A stretch of 64,000 nucleotides of DNA from JACDBE01 sp963714055 (GTDB taxonomy: Bacteria; Actinomycetota; Acidimicrobiia; Spongiisociales; UBA5794). The notes beneath the pieces were generated by a model. That model saw nothing but the letters and a program-made list of their open reading frames with translations. It made no database searches and was not told the origin of the DNA. The stretch is from NCBI GenBank assembly GCA_963714055.1, contig OY970227.1, forward strand, positions 1,860,001 through 1,924,000, given 5' to 3'. Positions 51,922 through 60,653 of this stretch are shown here, piece after piece (the first letter of the stretch is position 1; the number at the start of each line of letters is the position of its first letter). Made by a program: the position numbers and the translations under genes.

Positions 51922-52686
51922 TCAAACCGGACTCCCCGGCTCGGGCCAGGGAAAGCCGGGGAGTCGGCCCTCGTCGATGAGCTTGCGGATCTGCACCCGT
52001 ACCTGTTGTTCGGCAGCGGGCCGCAGGCCGGCGGGGACGTCCGGGTAGACCACCGAGACGATGTCGGCGACCGCATCGGCGCCCCCCGCCACCGCCGCCA
52101 CGATCTCGTCCTCTCGGCGGCGGCGGTGGGCGATCACCGCCTCGACGGCAGGGACGGCGTCAGGCATCTCGGGCCCGTGGCCCGGGCAGAGGTGGTCGGG
52201 GCCGACGCGGACCACCCGCTCCAGTGAGTCGAGATAGGCGGCGGCGTCCTCGATGATCACCGTCGAGCCACCCATGACGTGGTCGCCGGTGAACATCACC
52301 CCTTCGACCACGAGGCAGACGTGGTCGGGGGTATGACCCGGGGTGTGGACGACCGTCAGCGCGGTCCCGCCGACCGCGATGAGGTCGCCGTCGGCGACGG
52401 TCTCGGTGGGGACGAACTGCGGGCCGGGGGCGAAGCCGATGGCGGGGACGCCGAGCCGGGCCGCCAGCGGGTTGGCGGCGGGGGCGTGGTCGGGATGGGT
52501 GTGGGTGACCACCACCGCTACCGGGTCGGCCTCCCCGATGCCGTGGACGATCGCCTCCAGATGGGTGTCGATGACCGGCCCCGGGTCGATGACCACCGCC
52601 TGGCCGGAGTCGGTGACCACCCACGTGTTGGTCCCCGGCCCGGTGAACGGGCCCGGGTTGGGAGCGAGGACGCGGCTGAACCTCAT
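51922..52686 (-). CDS. MBL-fold metallo-hydrolase
   Basis: The product is 254 residues from an ATG at 52684-52686, 22 bp after the Nudix gene. The zinc motif is T61-HTHPDH (His62, His64, Asp66, His67), followed by PGHTPDH and FTGDHVMG. A C-terminal helical region (VVYPDVPAGLRPAAEQQVR) resembles the winged-helix tail of LACTB2 and related hydrolases. It may hydrolyse a thioester or nucleic acid; substrate is unknown. It overlaps no gene but is probably co-transcribed with the Nudix gene. Confidence 0.88.
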   Translation of the reverse strand: MRFSRVLAPNPGPFTGPGTNTWVVTDSGQAVVIDPGPVIDTHLEAIVHGIGEADPVAVVVTHTHPDHAPAANPLAARLGVPAIGFAPGPQFVPTETVADGDLIAVGGTALTVVHTPGHTPDHVCLVVEGVMFTGDHVMGGSTVIIEDAAAYLDSLERVVRVGPDHLCPGHGPEMPDAVPAVEAVIAHRRRREDEIVAAVAGGADAVADIVSVVYPDVPAGLRPAAEQQVRVQIRKLIDEGRLPGFPWPEPGSPV

Positions 52687-52708
52687 CGCCGGCTCATCGT
52701 GACCGGGG

Positions 52709-53503
52709 TCATCGAGGACGGCCCAGTTCGGGTACCGGGCGGCCGTCGGCGCCGCGGACCTCCATCACCCGGCTCGAGGTATCCGGGTCCGGGGGCAGCT
52801 CGGGAGTCTCTTCGTATCCCTCGTCGCCCGGGATCAAGGCGACCATCACGTCGCCGTCGAGCCGCAACCGGGGCTGGAACACCGGCGGCGTACCCGCCCG
52901 CGCCGCGGCGAGGATGGCATCGACGGATCCCAGGGCGGCGAACCCGGCCAGCGTGTACCGCGTGGGGAGGGGTAGGGCGACCTCACCGGTGTCGCCGGCG
53001 GCCACGGTGGCGGCGGGGTCCATCCAGGTGACCTGGTCCACCTCGGTGCCGTCTGGCTCGCCGTCGACGGCGCGGTCGACACCGAGCACCGAGAACCGGG
53101 TGTGGAACCGCACCGGGACTGCGGTGGGGGTGATCCAGGTCGACAAGTGGTGGACGGCCGCCCCGTCCACCGGTCCATACCGCTCGGCGAGGCGGCGGAT
53201 GTCGTCGCCGGCCGGGCGGTGGCCTGCGGGCACGACCACCGGTTCGGCGGAGAGCCAGATCCCGGTCTCCTCCATGACCTCGCGAACCCCGGCGGCGGCC
53301 CAGGCTCGGTGGTCCTCGGCGACCCCGGGTACGGCGACGGCGGCCCTGGCGTCGTCGCCGGGGTCGATCACGCCACCGGGGAAGACCCAGGCACCGGGCA
53401 TGAACCGCATCGCCGCCGACCTGCGGACCATCAGCACCCGGATGCCGTCGTCGGTCGGCGCGAGCACACACATCGTCGTGGCGAGCCGCGGCTCGGGGAT
53501 CAC
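52709..53503 (-). CDS. Nudix hydrolase, NUDT7/NUDT19-like
   Basis: This is 264 residues from a GTG at 53501-53503; a longer ATG frame starts at 53602 but would overlap whiB. The Nudix box is split: FPGGVIDPGD and then AAAGVREVMEETGIWL after an insertion of about 25 residues, as in NUDT7/NUDT19-type CoA or nucleotide-sugar pyrophosphatases. LATTMCVLAPTDDGIRVLMV near the start is the usual first strand. It cleaves X-linked nucleoside diphosphates; the exact substrate is not known. Confidence 0.85.
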   Translation of the reverse strand: MIPEPRLATTMCVLAPTDDGIRVLMVRRSAAMRFMPGAWVFPGGVIDPGDDARAAVAVPGVAEDHRAWAAAGVREVMEETGIWLSAEPVVVPAGHRPAGDDIRRLAERYGPVDGAAVHHLSTWITPTAVPVRFHTRFSVLGVDRAVDGEPDGTEVDQVTWMDPAATVAAGDTGEVALPLPTRYTLAGFAALGSVDAILAAARAGTPPVFQPRLRLDGDVMVALIPGDEGYEETPELPPDPDTSSRVMEVRGADGRPVPELGRPR

Positions 53504-53549
53504 GGGTTCGGACCGGCCGGCGGGCACATCGGCGGGTCGCCCGCCTGGC

Positions 53550-53807
53550 TCAGCCGCCGAGGGCGACCAGCTCCTGACGACGCTCCGCCTCGGTGAGCCC
53601 ACCCCATATGCCGTACGGCTCGCGGATCATGAGGGCGTACTCGAGGCACGGTGCCTTGACCGGGCACTTCTGGCAGATCAGCTTGGCCCTTGCCTCTCGT
53701 CGCTCCCGATCGTCCTTGCGTTCCTGGGTACTGGGGGGGAAGAACAGGTGGCTGTTGTTACCCCGGCACAGCGCAACAGGCTGCCATGAACGGTCGAGCG
53801 ACGTCAC
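53550..53807 (-). CDS. WhiB-family iron-sulphur transcriptional regulator
   Basis: The predicted protein has 85 residues from a GTG at 53805-53807 with GGAGG 7 nt upstream; an in-frame ATG further out lacks a site. The four Fe-S cysteines (14, 45, 48, 54) have the WhiB spacing C-x29-30-C-x2-C-x5-C, and GIWGGLTEAERR at 66-77 is the family's conserved turn and tail. WhiB proteins bind [4Fe-4S] and pair with sigma factors, sensing redox state or NO; they are confined to actinobacteria and their phages. The subgroup (WhiB1, WhmD, etc.) is not assigned. Confidence 0.92.
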   Translation of the reverse strand: MTSLDRSWQPVALCRGNNSHLFFPPSTQERKDDRERREARAKLICQKCPVKAPCLEYALMIREPYGIWGGLTEAERRQELVALGG

Positions 53808-53895
53808 CAGAGGACCTCCGCGATCGATTACCAGCCGGGCGAAGCTAGCCAGAGACCGCGGAGGCGGCAAGGGAGAATCTGTCAGTTTGTGCTAG

Positions 53896-55137
53896 CTATT
53901 CGCGAACAGTTGGTGGGCCGACCTCGAGCATGATGCCGGAGACGGCCACCACTTCCACCGGGTCGCCGGGTCGCACGCCCGCCGCCCGATGGGTACGCGC
54001 CTTCCACTCGGCACCGTCGACCTCGACGATCCCGGTGGGGTCGAACCCGGTCCGGGCGACGCCGCTCTTGCCAATGAGGTGGGATCGGCCGATGGTCCTG
54101 GTCGAGAAGCGGGAGCGGGCCACCGTGGTGAGAGCGACCATTACGAACGCCAGGTAGGCGATCACGGTGAGCACGACCGCCCACCAGCGAGGGGCGAAGA
54201 GTGGGGCAGCGGTGGTCAGATTGAGGCCGCCGAGCAGCAGGGCGACGGTGCCCAGTAACCCGCGCCATGTCGCCGCCGCGTCCTGGAAGTCGATGGTCAC
54301 CAGCACCACACCGAGGAGCACGGTGGCGAGCGCCGGCCAGTTCATCGGCAGAGAGGCGACGCCGAACCCGGCGAGAAACAGGCTGAGAGCTGCGATCGAG
54401 GCGCTGATCCCCACCCCGGCGGCGTAGAACTCGAAGGAGGCGGCGGCCAACCCGGCGACCAGGAAGAAGAACGTCGCTTCGGGACGGACGGCCAGTCGCA
54501 GGATCCGGGTGAGCAGCCCCGGTTTCAGGAACCGCACCTCGGTGGCTGCCACCACGGTCTCGGTGCCGTCGTCTGCCGTGGTGGTCTCGACGACGTCGAG
54601 CACGACGGCTCCCTCGGTGGTGTCGAAGGTCATCTCGTCGAGCGAGGCGATGTACTGCCCGATGGTGGGCACCACGGAATCGACCAACCCGGCGATGGGC
54701 TCGGCGCCGACCTCGACGGCGGTGTCGGCGAGGATCTGATCTCCGGTGGCGTCCTCGCCGGCGTACCCGATCGAGGCCCCCGGGGCGGCGCCGGCGTGGT
54801 CGACGCGGGCGAGCACCTCGACCAACGGCCCGTAGGCCTTGGCCCCCGGCGGTCCCACCCAGGCGACGACCGGGACGGTGGCCGCATCGATGGCATCGAA
54901 GAGCGGCTGCGGGTCCCCGGAGGCGACACCCGGGTTGTTGACCTGGATCACCACCAGACCGGCGTCGTCCGTGGAGACGGCGTCGACGAGGAAGTCGATG
55001 GCCCGTTGCTCGAGCGGCCCCCGTACGTCGGCGATCACGACCGGACCGCCTTCGGATTCGGCGTCGGCGGCGATGGCGGGAGCCGTGACCGTCAACGCGG
55101 CGGCGGCGAGGGCCAGGAGCATGAGGATCCGGGACAT
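53896..55137 (-). CDS. NfeD-family membrane serine peptidase-like protein
   Basis: This is 413 residues from an ATG at 55135-55137. A signal sequence (1-23) is followed by a ClpP/SppA-like domain (VVIADVRGPLEQRAIDFLV, VVIQVNNPGV, VVAWVGPPGAKAYG). Next come four to five transmembrane helices (about 205-330) and a C-terminal OB-fold NfeD domain (IGKSGVARTGFDPTG). NfeD proteins associate with SPFH proteins such as floteins, forming membrane quality-control platforms. No SPFH gene is seen nearby. Whether the Ser-Lys dyad of the family is intact is not certain. Confidence 0.88.
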   Translation of the reverse strand: MSRILMLLALAAAALTVTAPAIAADAESEGGPVVIADVRGPLEQRAIDFLVDAVSTDDAGLVVIQVNNPGVASGDPQPLFDAIDAATVPVVAWVGPPGAKAYGPLVEVLARVDHAGAAPGASIGYAGEDATGDQILADTAVEVGAEPIAGLVDSVVPTIGQYIASLDEMTFDTTEGAVVLDVVETTTADDGTETVVAATEVRFLKPGLLTRILRLAVRPEATFFFLVAGLAAASFEFYAAGVGISASIAALSLFLAGFGVASLPMNWPALATVLLGVVLVTIDFQDAAATWRGLLGTVALLLGGLNLTTAAPLFAPRWWAVVLTVIAYLAFVMVALTTVARSRFSTRTIGRSHLIGKSGVARTGFDPTGIVEVDGAEWKARTHRAAGVRPGDPVEVVAVSGIMLEVGPPTVRE

Positions 55138-55207
55138 GGCCGGATGATATTCCGCCGGCAGGTCCCCCAACCGCCGACTCCACTCCGAGGGCGTAGCCTG
55201 GAGGGCC

Positions 55208-55648
55208 ATGATGCGCATCCTGCTCGTCGCCGACGTCCCCTGGGTGCTCAACGAGGTGCGCGCCTCGCTCAGCACGGCGGCGCATCAGCTCGTCGAGACC
55301 GCCGATCCCAGGACGGCCGCATTCGCCGCCAGGGAACACGCGGTCGACGTCGTCGTCGTCGACCTCCAGGTGGCTTCGATGGGGGGCATGGCGGTCACCC
55401 GCGACGTCCGCGCCCGCTTCGGGATGGCCGGCGAGTCTTCCCCGCCGGTGGTGATGCTGCTCGACCGGGCCGCCGATGGCTTCCTGGCGAAGCGGGCCGG
55501 CGCCGACGCCTGGGTGGTCAAGCCCTTCACCCCGCGCCAGCTACGCGATGCGCTCGACCGGGCGATGGCCGCGCCGCCGGCTCCCGTGGGGGAAGACGTG
55601 GAGGAACTCACATCAACCGCCGAGGGCGGGGCCATACCCGCCGGTTGA
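55208..55648 (+). CDS. Stand-alone response-regulator receiver protein
   Basis: The product is 146 residues from the ATG at 55208 (a second ATG follows). A single receiver domain: phospho-acceptor Asp52 in VVVVDLQVA, Lys near 101 in VVKPFTPRQ, and only one acidic residue at the usual pair position (Asp9). The C-terminus after residue 118 is short and unstructured, so no output domain. It may act in phosphorelay or by protein interaction. The tRNA-Pro gene begins 33 bp after its stop. Confidence 0.85.
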   Translation: MMRILLVADVPWVLNEVRASLSTAAHQLVETADPRTAAFAAREHAVDVVVVDLQVASMGGMAVTRDVRARFGMAGESSPPVVMLLDRAADGFLAKRAGADAWVVKPFTPRQLRDALDRAMAAPPAPVGEDVEELTSTAEGGAIPAG

Positions 55649-55672
55649 GGGACCCGTCGTAGGCGGTAGAAT
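55645..55672 (+). promoter_or_regulatory. Candidate tRNA-Pro promoter
   Basis: TTGAGG (55645-55650) and TAGAAT (55667-55672) are 16 bp apart, with TAGAAT 8 bp before the tRNA 5' end at 55681. The -35 overlaps the stop of the receiver gene. This is the clearest promoter-like pair near a tRNA in the window. Confidence 0.45.
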
Positions 55673-55680
55673 CCGGCCAA

Positions 55681-55754
55681 CGGGACGTGGCGCAGTTTGG
55701 CAGCGCGCATCGTTCGGGACGATGAGGTCGCCGGTTCGAATCCGGCCGTCCCGA
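55681..55754 (+). tRNA. tRNA-Pro(CGG)
   Basis: The gene begins CGGGACGTGGCGCAG and ends CGTCCCG plus discriminator A; the acceptor stem pairs perfectly. CATCG-TTCGGGA-CGATG gives anticodon CGG. T-arm GGTTCGAATCC is standard. No CCA is encoded. A terminator hairpin follows at 55765. Confidence 0.97.
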
Positions 55755-55764
55755 CCCGTGGAGA

Positions 55765-55797
55765 GAACCCGGCGGTAACCCCGCCGGGTTCCTTCAT
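55765..55797 (+). terminator. Intrinsic-type terminator after tRNA-Pro
   Basis: GAACCCGGCGG (55765-55775) and CCGCCGGGTTC (55781-55791) form an 11-bp stem with a 5-nt loop, followed by CTTCATTT. The modest T-tract makes this the best intrinsic terminator in the window. A second perfect 10-bp inverted repeat, CCCTCCCCTC/GAGGGGAGGG, at 55808-55828 may serve the convergent gene. Confidence 0.75.
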
Positions 55798-55912
55798 TTG
55801 CAACTTTCCCTCCCCTCTGAGGGGAGGGGTGGCAGCGGCACGGGCCGGAGGCCAGACGGATGCCGGGGAGGAGTCTGGCCGTCCGAAGTCGCCTGCTGGC
55901 AAAGACCCCGCG

Positions 55913-56371
55913 CTATGACCGGACGTTGGGGTCGGCGGCGATGGCGCCGGCCAGCGCCGCCAGCTCACGATCGAGCCGGCGCACCATGCTGCGGCTGATG
56001 TACGGGCCGAGCAGCAGGTTGGCGACCTTGGTCGAGAGGCTGTCCGGGTCGGCCTCGATGATGCTCCACACCCGGGTGGCGGTCCCGTTCGGCTCCAACT
56101 CGATGACGCCGGAGAAGGCGAACGGCCCGCGCTCGGTGGAGAACCCGAACCGTTGTGGCGGCTCGAACGCCTCCACGACGACGGCGAGCTCGGTCTCGCG
56201 GTATCCCGGTTGGTAGTCGAGGATGAAGTGGGCGCCCGGCCCCATGGCGGAGCTGGTCAGACGAGCGCCGGTGACCCCCGTGACCCAGTCCGGCATCCGC
56301 GTCACGTCGGTGACGAAGGCGAACACGAGCTCGACCGGCCGTTCGATGAGGATCGAGGTGCGTGCTTGCAT
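55913..56371 (-). CDS. SRPBCC-family (START/Bet v 1-like) protein
   Basis: This is 152 residues from an ATG at 56369-56371. The first strand IERPVELVFAFVTDVTRMPDW is typical of polyketide cyclase/dehydrase and CoxG-like SRPBCC proteins, with the final amphipathic helix RRLDRELAALAGAIA lining a hydrophobic cavity. It may bind lipid or other small hydrophobic compounds. There is no functional context: it follows asd on the same strand after 58 bp. Confidence 0.8.
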   Translation of the reverse strand: MQARTSILIERPVELVFAFVTDVTRMPDWVTGVTGARLTSSAMGPGAHFILDYQPGYRETELAVVVEAFEPPQRFGFSTERGPFAFSGVIELEPNGTATRVWSIIEADPDSLSTKVANLLLGPYISRSMVRRLDRELAALAGAIAADPNVRS

Positions 56372-56429
56372 CGGTGGCCCTTCCCCGGGTCGCGCCGTCA
56401 GGATACGGCACCGGGTGGTCCTGGGGGGC

Positions 56430-57449
56430 CTAGCGGATCGAGGGAAGCAACTCGGCGATCTGGACGGCGTTGAGGGCGGCCCCCTTGCGCAGGTTGTCGC
56501 CGACCGCCCAAAGCGATATCCCGCCGAGGCGGCCCAGGGTCCCCCGTACCCGCCCCACCAGGGTGTTGTCGACCCCGGCGCTGTCGAGCGGGGTGGGCAC
56601 CTTGTCGTCACTCCAGACGTCGACGCCCGGAGCGGCGGAGAGGTGGTCGAGAGCCTCGGCCGGCCCCATGGCCCGCTCGAACTCGAGCGTGGCGGCGATC
56701 GAGTGGCCCACCATCACCGGTACCCGCACGCAGGTGGGCTCCACCAGGATGTTGCCGTCGCCGAGGATCTTGCGGGTCTCGTTGACCAGCTTCCACTCCT
56801 CTTCGGTGTAGCCACCCTCGGTGAACGGGCCGGCGTGGGGGATGACGTTGAAGCCGATGGGCCGGGGGTAGAGGTCACCGCCAGGGTCGACCCAGCCGCC
56901 GCCGGCGAGGGCGTCCGGGTCGGCGGCGAGCAGTTCGATCTCGCCGCCGAGCACGTCCATGCCGGTCCGACCCGCCCCGGAGACCGACTGGTAGGTGGTG
57001 GCGACCATGTGGCGGACCGTGGCGGCCCGGTGCAACGGCCCGACGGCCATCATCAGCACCATCGTCGTGCAGTTGGGGTTGGCGATGATGCGTTCGTGTC
57101 CTGCCGCCGCGTGGTCGTTGACCCCGGCGACCACCAGCGGCACGGACGGGTCCATCCGGAAGGCCGACGAGTTGTCGATCACGACCGCTCCCGCCTCGGC
57201 GAACCGGGGGGCGTGCTCCCGGGAGCGGGCGGCGCCGGCCGAGAAGAGGGCGACCTCGATGCCGGCCGGGTCGGCATCGTCGAGCGCCTCCACCTTGACG
57301 TCGCCCCACGGCGTGACGACTACGTTGCCGGCCGAGCGGGCACTGGCCATCAACCGCAGGTCCTCCACGGGGAACCGGCGCTCGGAGAGGATCTGCACCA
57401 TCGTGGTGCCGACCGCGCCGGTGGCGCCGACCACCGCAACCCGGGTCAC
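56430..57449 (-). CDS. asd: Aspartate-semialdehyde dehydrogenase
   Basis: The protein has 339 residues from a GTG at 57447-57449, overlapping the lysC stop as GTGA. Motifs: VAVVGATGAVGTTMVQIL (NADP binding), Cys127 in NPNCTTM, and NVIPHAG near 225. It reduces aspartyl phosphate to aspartate semialdehyde for lysine, methionine, threonine and diaminopimelate synthesis. The coupling with lysC forms the standard two-gene aspartate operon. Confidence 0.95.
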   Translation of the reverse strand: MTRVAVVGATGAVGTTMVQILSERRFPVEDLRLMASARSAGNVVVTPWGDVKVEALDDADPAGIEVALFSAGAARSREHAPRFAEAGAVVIDNSSAFRMDPSVPLVVAGVNDHAAAGHERIIANPNCTTMVLMMAVGPLHRAATVRHMVATTYQSVSGAGRTGMDVLGGEIELLAADPDALAGGGWVDPGGDLYPRPIGFNVIPHAGPFTEGGYTEEEWKLVNETRKILGDGNILVEPTCVRVPVMVGHSIAATLEFERAMGPAEALDHLSAAPGVDVWSDDKVPTPLDSAGVDNTLVGRVRGTLGRLGGISLWAVGDNLRKGAALNAVQIAELLPSIR

Positions 57450-58678
57450 GAGGAACCTCCGGCGGCCTCGAGCGGGGCGATGAACCCGTCGTGGAGGCGC
57501 CGCACCGCCTCGACCACGTCGCCGGAGCTCACCACGCACGAGATCCGCACCGGCGACGTCGAGATCATCTCGATGTTGATCCCGTGGTCGGCGAGGATGC
57601 GGAACATCTGCCCGGCGATCCCGAACTCCGACTTGATCCCGGCCCCCACCAACGACACCCGGGCGATGTCGTGGTCGATGTCGACGCCTTCGGCCCCGAC
57701 CTCGGCGGCGAGCGCCTTGGCGATGCCCCCGGCGACGGGCGCCTGCTCTTTGGGCACCGTGAACGAGATGTCGGTGACCCCGGCCCGGGACACGTTCTGC
57801 ACGATCATGTCGACGTTGACCCCGGCCGTCGCCAGCGGCTCGAACAGGTCGGCGGCTATCCCCGGCTTGTCGGGCACGCCGGCCACGGTCACCTTGGCTT
57901 CACTGGTGTCGTGGGACACCCCACGCACGATCGCCGCTTCCATCGTCTCCTCCTTGACCCAGGTTCCCACACCGTCGTGGAACGACGAACGGACGTGGAT
58001 GGGGATGCGATAGCGACGGCCGAACTCCACCGATCGGGTCATCAGCACTCCGGCTCCGGTGGCGGCCAGTTCCAGCATCTCTTCGAACGAGACCTCGTCG
58101 AGCTTACGTGCGTCCGGGACCACTCGGGGGTCGGCGGTGAAGACACCGTCCACATCGGTGTAGATCTCGCACGCGTCGGCGCCGAGGCTGGCGGCGAGGG
58201 CCACCGCGGTGGCGTCCGATCCCCCGCGGCCCAGAGTCGTGATGTCACGCGAGTCGCGACTGAATCCCTGGAACCCGGCGACGATCACGACCCGGCCCTG
58301 GTCCACGCCGTCGCGTACCCGGTCGGCACGGATCTCGAGGATCTCGGCGTGGCCGTGGGTGGCCGTTGTGATGATCCCGGCCTGGGAGCCGGTGAGGCTC
58401 ATCGCCGGCACCCCCAGGTCGGCGATCGCCATGGCACACAACGCCATCGAGATACGCTCGCCGGCGGTGAGCAGCATGTCCATCTCGCGGGGGTGAGCGT
58501 TGGGGCTCACCTCGCCGGCCAGGGTCACCAGCTCGTCGGTGGTCTGGCCCATGGCCGACACCACCGCAACCACCTGATTGCCCGCCAGGTGGGTGGCGGC
58601 GATGCGCTCTGCGACGCGAGTGATCCGCTCGGCGTCCGCCACCGAGGTGCCCCCGTACTTCTGCACGATCAGTGCCAT
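57446..58678 (-). CDS. lysC: Aspartate kinase
   Basis: This is 410 residues from an ATG at 58676-58678. VQKYGGTSVAD (7-15) binds ATP/aspartate, FQGFSRDSRDITTLGRGGSD is the conserved catalytic loop, and two ACT domains from about 265 provide feedback control. It makes aspartyl phosphate, the first step toward DAP, lysine, threonine and methionine. Unlike Corynebacterium and other relatives there is no clear internal start for a separate beta subunit, although one at a GTG is possible. It diverges from the thioredoxin-cyclophilin gene. Confidence 0.95.
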   Translation of the reverse strand: MALIVQKYGGTSVADAERITRVAERIAATHLAGNQVVAVVSAMGQTTDELVTLAGEVSPNAHPREMDMLLTAGERISMALCAMAIADLGVPAMSLTGSQAGIITTATHGHAEILEIRADRVRDGVDQGRVVIVAGFQGFSRDSRDITTLGRGGSDATAVALAASLGADACEIYTDVDGVFTADPRVVPDARKLDEVSFEEMLELAATGAGVLMTRSVEFGRRYRIPIHVRSSFHDGVGTWVKEETMEAAIVRGVSHDTSEAKVTVAGVPDKPGIAADLFEPLATAGVNVDMIVQNVSRAGVTDISFTVPKEQAPVAGGIAKALAAEVGAEGVDIDHDIARVSLVGAGIKSEFGIAGQMFRILADHGINIEMISTSPVRISCVVSSGDVVEAVRRLHDGFIAPLEAAGGSS

Positions 58679-58851
58679 GGCCAACCCGAGTGTACGAGGG
58701 GCTGCCACTTCGCCCCGTTCACCTACCGCCACCGGCGTCGACGATCCGTCCCGGGGAAGCGCCACCGGTCGCGGTTCGGCGGACGGCTGGTGAGGTCCGC
58801 CGGTGCGAGGAGGTGGATAACCTGCCATTCCTCGACCGGTGGGAGGCGGGC

Positions 58852-60234
58852 GTGACCGACGACAGGGCCAGGGATGGTGGTCCCGGTGGACAGCCGGGTG
58901 GGCCACGGCAACGGGCCTGGGTGGTGTTCCTCGTGGTGGGCGTCCTCGTCGGGGCGCTGGTTGCGGCGATCGTGCTCGCCGGCGGGGACGACGGCAGCGA
59001 CTCCTCGTCCGTGGCGCCCACCACCGCGGCCCCCACGCTCTCCCAGGCCGGCACGAGCGGTGCCCCCGGTAGCACTGCCGGCTCGACCGGGGCGCCCTCG
59101 CAGCCTTCGGGCGAGACCGGCGTGGTCGAGGTCATCGGCACACCCCTGCCGGGCTTCGAGATCGGCACCGAGCCGTCCGCCGACCCTGGGGTGGGCCTGG
59201 TCGCCCCCGCAGTGGTCGGCTCCGACTTCGCCGGCGCCCCGGTGGCGATCGACCCGACCGACGGGACGGCCAAGGCCATCGTGTTCGTCGCCCATTGGTG
59301 CCCCCACTGCCAGGCCGAGGTTCCCCGGGTCCAGGAGTGGCTCGACGGCGGGGGCGGCGTTCCCGGGGTCGAGATCACGGCGGTGAGCACGGCCGTGCGG
59401 CCGGACGAAGCCAACTACCCACCGTCGACCTGGCTGGCCGGCGAGGGGTGGACCAGCCCGGTCATCCGCGACAGTGAGGAGTCGGCGGCGCTGGTGGCGT
59501 ACGGCGCCGGCGCCTTCCCGTACTGGGTGTTCGTCGATGAACAGGGAACCGTTGTCCGCCGTAGTGCCGGCGAGCTCGATGTCGCCACGCTCCAGCGGTA
59601 CATGGAAGAGACGGTGGGCGGCGGTGCGACCGCGGCGCCACCTCCGGCCGACTACGCCGGCTTCCGTGCCCAACCGACGGCGTGCGGTGCCGAGGCACCT
59701 CCCGAGGCCGTCGAGATGATCTTCGACGTCCCCCAGGACATGGCGATCGACCCCGAGTCCACTCCGCTGGCGACCATCGTCACGTCGTGCGGCGACATCG
59801 TCGTCGAACTGGACCCCGGAGCCGCCCCGGCCACGGTGAACTCGTTCGTGTTCCTCGCCGAGTCCGGCTACTTCGACGGCACCGTGGCGCACCGGGTCCT
59901 TCCCGGGTTCGTCATCCAGATGGGTGATCCGACCGGGACCGGCACCGGGTCGCCCGGGTACGTCATTCCCGACGAGCTACCGGCACCCGGCACCGTGTAC
60001 GCCACCGGCACCGTGGCCATGGCCAACGCCGGCCCGGGTACCTCGGGGTCGCAGTTCTTCGTCACCCTCTCCGACGTCGGGCTGCCGGCGGACTACACCA
60101 TCTTCGGGCGTGTGGTGGATTCGGCCGACACCCTCGACGCCGCCGCCGCCGTCCCGCTCGGTCCCAGCACCCAGGGGGAGGTCAGTGTCCCGCTGGAGAC
60201 GGTCTACGTCGAGTCGGTGACCATCGAACGCTGA
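58852..60234 (+). CDS. Membrane-anchored thioredoxin-like / cyclophilin (peptidyl-prolyl isomerase) fusion
   Basis: The product is 460 residues from a GTG at 58852 with GGGAGG upstream; the frame stays open further upstream but lacks a ribosome binding site. One transmembrane helix (residues 22-43) and a Ser/Thr/Gly/Pro-rich linker precede a thioredoxin-like domain (about 118-255) with active-site Cys150-Pro-His-Cys153 and cis-Pro223 in AFPYWV. A cyclophilin domain follows from about 303 (GDIVVELDPGAAPATVNSF, FVIQMGDPTGTGTGSPGY, GSQFFVTLSD). The two halves would catalyse disulphide chemistry and proline isomerisation outside the membrane, an uncommon combination. The next two genes are on the same strand but separated. 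Confidence 0.85.
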   Translation: MTDDRARDGGPGGQPGGPRQRAWVVFLVVGVLVGALVAAIVLAGGDDGSDSSSVAPTTAAPTLSQAGTSGAPGSTAGSTGAPSQPSGETGVVEVIGTPLPGFEIGTEPSADPGVGLVAPAVVGSDFAGAPVAIDPTDGTAKAIVFVAHWCPHCQAEVPRVQEWLDGGGGVPGVEITAVSTAVRPDEANYPPSTWLAGEGWTSPVIRDSEESAALVAYGAGAFPYWVFVDEQGTVVRRSAGELDVATLQRYMEETVGGGATAAPPPADYAGFRAQPTACGAEAPPEAVEMIFDVPQDMAIDPESTPLATIVTSCGDIVVELDPGAAPATVNSFVFLAESGYFDGTVAHRVLPGFVIQMGDPTGTGTGSPGYVIPDELPAPGTVYATGTVAMANAGPGTSGSQFFVTLSDVGLPADYTIFGRVVDSADTLDAAAAVPLGPSTQGEVSVPLETVYVESVTIER

Positions 60235-60335
60235 GCCTTCGGCCCGCCCTCAGCCCCTCCCCGCCGGCGGGTGCCGGCTGTCACCGTGCGCCGCAACCGC
60301 TCATTCCCCCTGGGAGCGGAAGCAGCGAAGTTCTA

Positions 60336-60341
60336 TATAGT
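60336..60341 (+). promoter_or_regulatory. Candidate -10 for a leaderless transcript
   Basis: TATAGT at 60336-60341 ends 8 bp before the ATG at 60350, which places the expected transcription start at or next to the ATG. No ribosome binding site is present between them. Confidence 0.4.
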
Positions 60342-60349
60342 GCGCGCCG

Positions 60350-60652
60350 ATGGCCACCTCGAAGCGAGATCGACAGCGCGCCAACCGCGAGGCGAAGCGG
60401 CAGGTCGAGGAACAGCAGCAACGACGCGACAAGATGATGGGGCGCATCAAGCGGTTCGCCGTCATCGCGGTCATCGCCGTCGCCGTCGTGGTCGCCGCCA
60501 ACTTCCTGTGGGGTGCCGACGACGAGGACCCGGCCACGGCAACCACGGTCTCGGTGCCGGCGGCGACCTCGACGACGACCGGCACCGTGACCTCGACGAC
60601 GACCGGCACGGTGACTTCGACCACTCAGGGGACGACGACCTCGTCGGGCTGA
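60350..60652 (+). CDS. Small single-pass membrane protein with Thr/Ser-rich tail
   Basis: The predicted protein has 100 residues from the ATG at 60350. Residues 1-35 are very basic with Gln/Arg heptad-like spacing (RANREAKRQVEEQQQRR), residues 36-54 are a transmembrane helix, and the tail is nearly all Thr, Ser, Val and Gly (TGTVTSTTTG). The N-terminal part resembles that of membrane-anchored peptidyl-prolyl isomerases, so it could be a stand-alone version. It precedes the PHP gene by 1 bp. No function can be assigned. Confidence 0.6.
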   Translation: MATSKRDRQRANREAKRQVEEQQQRRDKMMGRIKRFAVIAVIAVAVVVAANFLWGADDEDPATATTVSVPAATSTTTGTVTSTTTGTVTSTTQGTTTSSG

Positions 60653-60653
60653 C

